A stretch of DNA of 10,202 nt from Candidatus Omnitrophota bacterium. GTDB lineage: Bacteria; Omnitrophota; Gorgyraeia; Aquiviventales; Aquiviventaceae. Position 1 is the first letter of the stretch. Each line of letters starts with the position of its first letter. Below, one piece after another: positions 1 through 5,142 of the stretch. The notes under the pieces were generated by a model. The model was not told where the DNA came from and made no database searches. It saw nothing but the letters and a program-made list of their open reading frames with translations. The stretch covers positions 1 to 10,202 of the forward strand of contig JACQRG010000072.1 in assembly GCA_016206565.1 (NCBI GenBank), given 5' to 3'. The translations under genes and the position numbers were made by a program.

Positions 1-246
1 GGCTCGGCGCACTCCGACGCCATCGTCACGCGCGACGAGGCGGCGGCGCGCCGGTTCGCCGCCGAGGTGGACTCGGCCGCGGTCTTCGTCAACGCCTCCA
101 CGCGGCTCTCGGACGGGTTCCAGTTCGGCCTGGGGGCGGAAATCGGCATCAGCACCGACCGGCTCCATGCCCGCGGCCCGATGGGGCTTGAAGAGCTGAC
201 GACCTACAAGTATGTCGTGCAGGGGACAGGACAGTTGCGTGAGTAG
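1..246 (+). CDS. proA: Gamma-glutamyl phosphate reductase, C-terminal part (5' end outside window)
   Basis: This is the last 81 codons of ProA, which reduces gamma-glutamyl phosphate to glutamate-5-semialdehyde with NADPH, the second step of proline synthesis in the cytoplasm. The reading frame is open from base 1 and stops at TAG 244-246. Visible family signatures are HSDAIVT near the start, the block VNASTRLSDGFQFGLGAEIG, and the ending ARGPMGLEELTTYKYVV followed by a short GTGQLRE tail, which is the normal C-terminus of the family. The catalytic cysteine region lies upstream of the window. A short repeat-bearing gap separates it from nadD, the usual neighbour of proA in several phyla. Identification is by motif recognition and is secure; nothing unusual is seen in this part. 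Confidence 0.96.
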   Translation, partial: GSAHSDAIVTRDEAAARRFAAEVDSAAVFVNASTRLSDGFQFGLGAEIGISTDRLHARGPMGLEELTTYKYVVQGTGQLRE

Positions 247-255
247 CGGGCGGTT

Positions 256-283
256 GCCCCGAGCCCCCAGCCCGGAGCCCTGA
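256..283 (+). repeat. Four-unit heptamer tandem repeat, GCCCNNA
   Basis: Four consecutive 7-base units read GCCCCGA, GCCCCCA, GCCCGGA and GCCCTGA, sharing GCCC at positions 1-4 and A at position 7. They fill most of the 45-base gap between proA and nadD and occupy the place where the nadD ribosome binding site would be expected; no purine-rich Shine-Dalgarno sequence is visible there. Degenerate heptamer runs of this kind are seen in intergenic DNA of GC-rich environmental genomes, so a dispersed repeat family is plausible but not shown here. Confidence 0.55.
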
Positions 284-291
284 ACCATTCC

Positions 292-867
292 ATGCGCCTC
301 GGCATCTTCGGCGGCACGTTCAACCCGGTGCACCACGGGCACCTGCTGCTGGCCAAGGCCGCGCGGGAACAACTGAAGCTGGACCGCGTCCTGTTCATCC
401 CGTGCGCCCAGCCGCCCCATAAATCCCCGGCAGGGCTCGCCTCCGGCCGGGCGCGCTTGGCCATGATCCGGCTCGCCATCCGGGGCCATCCCGCCTTCCG
501 CGCGTCGGCGCTCGAGTTGAGCCGCCGCGGCCCTTCCTATACTATTGATACGGTGCGCGCGCTGCGCCGGCGCTGGCCCACGGCGCGCTTGTTCCTGCTC
601 ATCGGGCAGGATATGCTGGGCGTGCGGTGGCGCTCCTGGGACGAGCTGAAGCGGCTCTGCACGGTGGCTGCGGCGCGCAGGCCGCATGCCCGGCCGCCCC
701 GACGAGAGCGCGGCCTGGTGTGGCTTGCGATGCCCCAGGTGGACATTGCGTCCTCGGAGATTCGCCGGCGGCTTCGGGCCGGGCGCTCGATTGGCCACCT
801 GGTGCCGCCGGCTGTTGAGCGCTATCTGCGGCGCCATCAACTCTATCAAGGAAAGGTGGTGGGATGA
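292..867 (+). CDS. nadD: Nicotinate-nucleotide adenylyltransferase
   Basis: NadD transfers AMP from ATP to nicotinate mononucleotide, giving nicotinate adenine dinucleotide on the way to NAD, in the cytoplasm. The 191-residue protein has the expected length. It starts with the nucleotidyltransferase signature GGTFNPVHHGH (residues 7-17, with the catalytic HxGH), followed by the substrate loop PPHKS (41-45), the YTIDTV block in the middle and SSEIRRRL (154-161), the family's equivalent of ISSTxIR. ATG 292 puts the signature right at the N-terminus as usual, although no Shine-Dalgarno sequence is visible upstream. The stop overlaps the corA start as ATGA, so the two are probably translationally coupled. 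The arginine-rich composition matches the neighbours. The assignment is firm. Confidence 0.96.
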   Translation: MRLGIFGGTFNPVHHGHLLLAKAAREQLKLDRVLFIPCAQPPHKSPAGLASGRARLAMIRLAIRGHPAFRASALELSRRGPSYTIDTVRALRRRWPTARLFLLIGQDMLGVRWRSWDELKRLCTVAAARRPHARPPRRERGLVWLAMPQVDIASSEIRRRLRAGRSIGHLVPPAVERYLRRHQLYQGKVVG

Positions 868-1826
868 TCCGCTCGTACTGCTATTGGCCGGACGGCGCGG
901 TCGAGGCTGGCCTGTCCACGGCGCGCCTGCGCAAGGCCCTGGAAGATGAGGGGTGCCTCTTGTGGGTGGACATCGAGGGGCCGGAGGATGCCGAGGTCGA
1001 GCTGCTCCTGGAGGTCTTCGACCTGCACCCCCTGACCGTGGAAGACTGCATCATGCCCAACGCCCGGCCGAAGGTGGACGAGTTCGAGCACTATCTCTTC
1101 GTGGTCCTCCAGGGGCTGGTGCGGGTGGACGGCAAGCTGAAGACCGCGGAGCTGGACGTCTGCCTCGGGCGCAATTTTCTTATCACGGTGCGCAGCGAGC
1201 GCATCCGCAGCGTGGAGGACGTCTGCGCCCGGGTCGAGAAGAAATCGCCCATCATCACGCGGGGCGCGGATTTCCTGTTCTACGCCCTCACGGACGCGCT
1301 GATTGACAGCTACTTTCCCATCCTGGAGGGGGTCGAGGCGCGGGTGGATGAGCTGGAGACCAAGCTGCTGGCCGATTCGACCGAGCAGCAGGTGCATCAG
1401 ATCTTGGGCGTCTACCACGAGCTGATGGCGCTGCGCCGCACGCTGGCCCCCCACCGCGAGGTGATCAGCCGCTTGAACCGCGGCGACATGCCCTTCATCC
1501 GCCCGGCCAACGCCGCCTATTTCCGGGACATCTACGACCACGTGCTGCGCATGAGCGACCTGGTGGACAGCTGCCGCGAGGTCACGACCATGTCGCTGGA
1601 GGCGTACGCCACGCTGGTTTCGAACCGCCTCAACGGGATCATGAAGACGATGACCGCCTTCGCGACCCTGGCGATGCCGCTCATCATCGTCACCGGCATC
1701 TTCGGGATGAACTTCGGCGAGCACCCGGAGCTCGGCCCCCGAATGCTCTACCACTGGTTCAGCCTCGGCCTCGTGGGAATGATCCCGGTCATGCTGCTCT
1801 ACTTTTGGAAATACAAGTGGCTCTGA
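864..1826 (+). CDS. corA: CorA-family magnesium/divalent cation channel
   Basis: CorA is a homopentameric inner-membrane channel that takes up Mg2+ (in some members Co2+, Ni2+ or Zn2+). The 320-residue protein has the family layout: a large soluble N-terminal domain with long acidic helices (about 1-260), then two membrane segments at the C-terminus. The first (about 260-283) ends in the selectivity motif GMN at 281-283, and the second (about 295-315) is followed by the basic tail FWKYKWL. After GMN the loop reads FGEHPELGP, with the usual acidic, proline-containing character. ATG 864 overlaps the nadD stop by four bases and is preceded by AAGGAAAGG at 848-856, a good ribosome binding site. 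The gene runs into the next ORF, another cation-related membrane protein. The ion actually carried cannot be read from the sequence. Confidence 0.95.
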   Translation: MIRSYCYWPDGAVEAGLSTARLRKALEDEGCLLWVDIEGPEDAEVELLLEVFDLHPLTVEDCIMPNARPKVDEFEHYLFVVLQGLVRVDGKLKTAELDVCLGRNFLITVRSERIRSVEDVCARVEKKSPIITRGADFLFYALTDALIDSYFPILEGVEARVDELETKLLADSTEQQVHQILGVYHELMALRRTLAPHREVISRLNRGDMPFIRPANAAYFRDIYDHVLRMSDLVDSCREVTTMSLEAYATLVSNRLNGIMKTMTAFATLAMPLIIVTGIFGMNFGEHPELGPRMLYHWFSLGLVGMIPVMLLYFWKYKWL

Positions 1827-2824
1827 CGCTGCCCCTAGTTCTGGCCCTGGCGGCGCTGCTGGCGGCGTCGGCGTTATGCTCGGCCACCGAAGCCGCCATC
1901 CTCTCCGTCAACAAGGTGCGCCTGCGCCACCTGGCCGAGCAGGGCCACCACGCCGCCCAGCAGACCTACCGGCTGCTGGCGCACGTGGACCAGGTCATCG
2001 GCACGCTGCTGGTCGCCAACAACCTGGCCAACATCGGGCTGACCGCGCTGGGCTCCTGGGTCTGCATCAACCTCTTCGGCCCGGAGCTGGGCCTGCTGGT
2101 GGCCACCGCGGTCATGACGGCGCTGGTGCTGCTCGTCGGCGAGGTGGCCCCGAAGACCTTCGCGGCCAGCCATGCCGAAACCGTCATCTTCGCGATGGTC
2201 TGGCCGCTGCGCGTGCTCATGGTGGCGCTGGGTCCTATCGCCACCACCTTCACCGCGGCGGCGCGCTGGCTCCTGCGCCTGCTGCGCGTCCCGACCAAGC
2301 GGCGCTTGGCACTGGTGACCGAGGAGGAAATCAAGGTCATGATCCAGATGGGGCGGGAGGCCGGCGTGCTGGCGGAGCACGAGCTGCGCTTGCTGCAGCG
2401 CATCTTCGAGTTCAGCGACTCGACGGTCGCCGACGCCATGATCCCGCGCGAGCGGATCGTCGGCGTCAACCTGGCCTCGAAGGCCGAGGAGATCCTGGAC
2501 GTGCTCATCGAAGAGGGGCACTCGCGCATCCCGGTCTACCGCGAGTCGCTGGACCAGATCGTCGGCGTGCTCTACGCCCGGGACATGCTCGCGATGGTGC
2601 GCCACGGCGGATTGTTCGCGCTCCAGGACCTGATCCGGCCGGTGGCGGTCGTGCCGCCGTCGAAGCGCATCGCCGAGCTGCTGAGCGAATTCCAGCGCGA
2701 CAAGACCCAGATCGCCGTGGTCCGCGAGGGGGAGGGGCGCACCCTGGGCCTGGTCACCATCGAAGACCTGCTCGAGGAAATCGTCGGCGAAATCCACGAG
2801 GAAGTGCCGCCGAAGTCCTCGTAG
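1817..2824 (+). CDS. CNNM (DUF21) and CBS-pair membrane protein, HlyC/CorC family, lacking the C-terminal domain
   Basis: This is a membrane protein of the CNNM/HlyC-CorC family, linked to Mg2+ or Co2+ export or resistance. The N-terminal DUF21 part (about 1-170) carries four hydrophobic segments with the family landmarks SATEAAILS and GEVAPKT. A linker TEEEIKVMIQMG leads to a CBS pair (about 200-328) ending in GLVTIEDLLEEIVGEI. Translation stops eleven residues later, so the C-terminal CorC_HlyC domain of about 80 residues found in typical 420-440 residue members is absent. I chose GTG 1817, which has GGAA six bases upstream and overlaps corA by ten bases. TTG 1805 would add four residues but lacks a ribosome binding site. 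The overlap suggests coupling to corA and a shared role in divalent-cation homeostasis; transport direction is unknown. Confidence 0.9.
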   Translation: MALTLPLVLALAALLAASALCSATEAAILSVNKVRLRHLAEQGHHAAQQTYRLLAHVDQVIGTLLVANNLANIGLTALGSWVCINLFGPELGLLVATAVMTALVLLVGEVAPKTFAASHAETVIFAMVWPLRVLMVALGPIATTFTAAARWLLRLLRVPTKRRLALVTEEEIKVMIQMGREAGVLAEHELRLLQRIFEFSDSTVADAMIPRERIVGVNLASKAEEILDVLIEEGHSRIPVYRESLDQIVGVLYARDMLAMVRHGGLFALQDLIRPVAVVPPSKRIAELLSEFQRDKTQIAVVREGEGRTLGLVTIEDLLEEIVGEIHEEVPPKSS

Positions 2825-2828
2825 TGTA

Positions 2829-2864
2829 GGGCCACGGGTGGCGCAGTGGCAGGACCCGTGGCCC
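2829..2864. repeat. Perfect 11-bp inverted repeat (GGGCCACGGGT / ACCCGTGGCCC)
   Basis: Two perfectly complementary 11-base arms, 2829-2839 and 2854-2864, flank a 14-base loop just after the CNNM stop codon. As RNA this would form a strong GC-rich stem at the end of the upstream operon. It is followed by AAATTGG rather than a run of T, so it does not look like a classical intrinsic terminator. A REP-like intergenic palindrome or a transcript-end stabiliser fits better. A similar left arm recurs at 8047-8058. Confidence 0.6.
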
Positions 2865-2882
2865 AAATTGGAGTACGCCAAC

Positions 2883-2912
2883 TTGACAGTCACGAGGGGA
2901 GCATGCTAGGCT
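2883..2912 (+). promoter_or_regulatory. Sigma-70-type promoter with extended -10
   Basis: A perfect TTGACA (-35, 2883-2888) is followed 18 bases later by TAGGCT (2907-2912). This keeps the TAnnnT core of the -10 element and has TGC directly before it, an extended -10. Transcription would start near 2919, leaving a leader of about 15 bases before the zinc-ribbon gene and its AGGAGG. It lies in the only sizeable gap in the first 9.8 kb, so it may drive the whole set of genes from 2935 to 9889. Confidence 0.5.
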
Positions 2913-2934
2913 TGAGGCCAACCAAGGAGGAGTC

Positions 2935-3075
2935 ATGGACGCCTACTGCGTGAAGTGCAAGGCCAAGAAGGAAATGAAGGACGCCAAGCAGGTCAAGATG
3001 AAGAACGGCCGCTCCGCCATGAAGGGCCGCTGCCCGACCTGCGGCACCGGCATGTACCGGATCCTCAGCTCCTAA
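2935..3075 (+). CDS. Small zinc-ribbon protein, DUF5679-like
   Basis: This is a 46-residue protein with two CxxC knuckles: CVKC at residues 5-8 and CPTC at 33-36. Between them lies a lysine-rich stretch containing KEMKDAKQV and MKNGRSAMKG. The pattern AYCVKCK...KNGR...G.CP.CG matches small single-domain proteins grouped as DUF5679, which I recognise by pattern only; their function is unknown. The two cysteine pairs should bind one zinc ion, and the strong positive charge suggests contact with nucleic acid or the ribosome, which is inference. The start is clear: ATG 2935 has a near-ideal AAGGAGGAG just upstream, the best ribosome binding site in the window, and a promoter lies before it. Its TAA is in frame with the conserved upstream part of rsfS. 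Confidence 0.85.
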   Translation: MDAYCVKCKAKKEMKDAKQVKMKNGRSAMKGRCPTCGTGMYRILSS

Positions 3076-3159
3076 GCGTTCCAACGCCGCCCGCCGATCA
3101 CTAGCCAAGCCAAAGCGCTCCTCGCCGCCCGCGCGGCGCTCGACAAGCACGCCGAAGAC

Positions 3160-3540
3160 GTGGTGGTGATGGACCTACGCGGCTGCTCCGGCATCACCGA
3201 CTACTTCGTGCTGTGCACGGCCGGCAGCTCCCGGCAGGTGCAGGCGCTCACGGACCACCTCGAAGAGACGCTGCGCCGGAACCGCTGCCCGGTCTGGCAT
3301 GCGGAGGGGGCCTCGGCGCGCCCGCAGCCCGGCGCCTGGGCTGAAGGCCGGCAGTGGGTCCTGGTGGACTGCGGCGATGTCGTGGTGCACCTCTTCGACA
3401 AGGCCGCCAGAAGTTTTTACAGCCTTGAGCGGCTGTGGGCCGACGCGCCCCGCGTCGCGGTTCAGGAAGAACATGATCGAATTGCTCGAACAACAACTCA
3501 CGCGGGCCCTTCAACAGAGTCTCGGCGCCCCCGTCGTTGA
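3160..3540 (+). CDS. rsfS: Ribosome silencing factor RsfS (start uncertain; coding similarity extends upstream to about 3097)
   Basis: RsfS (RsfA, Iojap family) binds ribosomal protein uL14 on the 50S subunit and blocks joining to the 30S when nutrients are scarce. Family blocks visible are VVVMDLRGCSGITDYFVLCT, the helix RQVQALTDHLEETLRR, and WVLVDCGDVVVHLFDKAAR ending in SFYSLERLWADAP. Coordinates use the first conventional start, GTG 3160. However, the normal first helix of the family is encoded in the same frame upstream, from about 3100 (SQAKALLAARAALDKHAED), where no ATG, GTG or TTG exists. The open frame reaches back to the TAA of the zinc-ribbon gene. ATC 3097 would give a family-typical N-terminus. 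The C-terminal 30 or so residues overlap argS in another frame and look non-conserved. Placement beside nadD and argS is common for rsfS. Confidence 0.88.
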   Translation: MVVMDLRGCSGITDYFVLCTAGSSRQVQALTDHLEETLRRNRCPVWHAEGASARPQPGAWAEGRQWVLVDCGDVVVHLFDKAARSFYSLERLWADAPRVAVQEEHDRIARTTTHAGPSTESRRPRR

Positions 3541-5131
3541 CAGCCTGCCGCTCGGCTCCCTGCAATGGGAGATGCCCAAGGATCCCGCCTTCGGCGACCT
3601 CTCCTGCGCGGTCTCCTTCAAGCTCGCCCCGCAGCGCAAGCAGGCCCCCCAGCAGATCGCCGAGCAGCTCGTGGAGGCGCTGACCGCCGCGCTCGGAGGC
3701 CTCGGCCTCGCCTCGCGGTGCGACCGCGTGGAGGCCAAGGGCGGCTATCTCAACGTCTTTTTCTCCCAGCGCGCACTCGAGGCGGTGGTGCGCGACATCC
3801 TGCACGCCGGGCCCGGCTACGGCCGGCGACGCCTCTCCCCGGCGCGCGCCATCAACATTGAGTTCGTCAGCGCCAACCCGACCGGGCCGCTGAGCGTCGC
3901 GCACGGCCGGCAGGCGGCGGTCGGCGACGTGCTGGCCCGCCTGCTGCGCAGCCAGGGCGCGCGGGTGACCGCAGAGTTTTATCTCAATGACGAAGGCAGG
4001 CAGATCGAACTGCTGGGCCAGTCGTTGAAAGCCCGCTATGCCCAAGCGCTTGGGCGCGACGAAGCGATTCCTGAAGGCGGCTATCACGGCGGCTACGTGG
4101 CGGAGAGCGCCGGCAGACTCCGGACACTGGAAGGCGATGCGCTCTTGGAACGGCCGCTGGCATGGTTCTGCGAGCAAGCGATGAAAGAGCAGCTCCAGCA
4201 TATTCAAGACGACCTGGGCCATTTCGGCCTGCACTTCGACCGCTGGACCAGCCAGCGCTGGCTGCGCACCTCCGGGCGCATCGAGGCGGCGCTGCAGACG
4301 CTGCAGGAGCGCGGCATGCTCTACGAGGCCGAGGACGCGACTTGGCTCGCGTCCACGAAATTCGGCGATGACAAGGACCGGGTCGTGCGCAAGCGCGACG
4401 GCGAGCTGACCTACCTGGCCCCGGACATCGCCTACCACCAGTGGAAGTTCGAGCAGGGCTATGACACGATGCTCAACCTCTGGGGGCCGGACCATCACGG
4501 TTACATCCCGCGCCTGAAGGCCGCCGTGGCCGCCCTGGGCCTGCCGGCCGAGCGGCTGGCGGTGCGCATCGTCCAGCTCGTGACCCTCTCGCGCCAGGGC
4601 AAGCCGGTGCCCATGTCGAAGCGCGCCGGGGAGTTCGTGACCTTCCGGGAGGTGATGGAGGAGGTCGGCGTGGACGCCACGCGCTTCTTCTACCTCATGC
4701 GCACCATGGACAGCCACCTCGATTTCGACCTGGACTTAGCGAAGTCCCGCTCGAAAGACAACCCGGTCTACTACGTGCAGTACGCCCATGCGCGCATCTG
4801 CAGCATCCTGGGCAAGGCCCGCGTGGCCTGGTGGGCCCGGTGGCGGCCGCCGCTGCAGCGCCTGGCCGAGCCCCAGACGCAGGCGCTCATCCGGGTGCTG
4901 GCCCAGTATCCGGTGGTCCTGCGCCTGTGCGCGGGCGCCTTCGAGCCCCACGGCCTGACCGTCTACCTGCGGCGGCTGGCGGAGTGCTTCCACGTGTTCT
5001 ACGACACGCATCGCGTGATCAGCGAGGACCAGCCGCTCTCGGCCGCCCGGCTCGCGCTGGTGCGCGCGACCCGCCAGGTGCTGGCGAACGGGCTCGGGCT
5101 GCTGGGTGTCGGCGCGCCCCGCCGCATGTAG
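3473..5131 (+). CDS. argS: Arginyl-tRNA synthetase
   Basis: ArgS is the class I synthetase that charges tRNA-Arg with arginine in the cytoplasm. The 552-residue protein is full length. It shows an N-terminal Arg-tRNA-synthetase N domain (about 1-115), the catalytic core starting at NIEFVSANPTGPL, the conserved GPDHHGYIPR, the KMSKS-type loop MSKRAGEF at 381-388, and the DALR anticodon-binding domain from about 430 (NPVYYVQYAHARI) to the typical ending LLGVGAPRRM. The HIGH signature is read as SVAH at 141-144, so only the last His of the classic motif is kept. ATG 3473 has AGGAAG a few bases upstream and lies within the rsfS tail. Reading frames further upstream have no similarity. An 11-base gap separates it from mfd. 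Confidence 0.95.
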   Translation: MIELLEQQLTRALQQSLGAPVVDSLPLGSLQWEMPKDPAFGDLSCAVSFKLAPQRKQAPQQIAEQLVEALTAALGGLGLASRCDRVEAKGGYLNVFFSQRALEAVVRDILHAGPGYGRRRLSPARAINIEFVSANPTGPLSVAHGRQAAVGDVLARLLRSQGARVTAEFYLNDEGRQIELLGQSLKARYAQALGRDEAIPEGGYHGGYVAESAGRLRTLEGDALLERPLAWFCEQAMKEQLQHIQDDLGHFGLHFDRWTSQRWLRTSGRIEAALQTLQERGMLYEAEDATWLASTKFGDDKDRVVRKRDGELTYLAPDIAYHQWKFEQGYDTMLNLWGPDHHGYIPRLKAAVAALGLPAERLAVRIVQLVTLSRQGKPVPMSKRAGEFVTFREVMEEVGVDATRFFYLMRTMDSHLDFDLDLAKSRSKDNPVYYVQYAHARICSILGKARVAWWARWRPPLQRLAEPQTQALIRVLAQYPVVLRLCAGAFEPHGLTVYLRRLAECFHVFYDTHRVISEDQPLSAARLALVRATRQVLANGLGLLGVGAPRRM

Positions 5132-5142
5132 GGTGCTGCGGC

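Noticed and set aside
846..1754. Long minus-strand ORF opposite corA
   Set aside because: Its Arg/His/Gln-rich composition mirrors the complement of corA codons, and it has no motifs or ribosome binding site; corA on the other strand is a clear family member.
1874..2893. Long ORFs on both strands over the CNNM gene
   Set aside because: They are shadows of a GC-rich gene with unambiguous domains; the products are low-complexity and without recognisable motifs.
3414..3437. T-run followed by ACAGCC...GGCTGT hairpin
   Set aside because: It lies inside conserved rsfS codons, and the T-run precedes rather than follows the stem, so it is not a terminator.
3299..3472. Upstream extension of the argS frame into rsfS
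   Set aside because: No ArgRS similarity is seen before ATG 3473, which has a good ribosome binding site and a typical N-terminus.
3248..4717. 489-codon minus-strand ORF opposite rsfS and argS
   Set aside because: It is antisense to conserved argS sequence; its length is explained by high GC content and lack of stop codons.
4831..5142. Upstream extension of the mfd frame into argS
   Set aside because: The residues are Ala/Pro/Gly/Arg-rich and match no Mfd domain; this is argS read in another frame. ATG 5143 is the realistic start.
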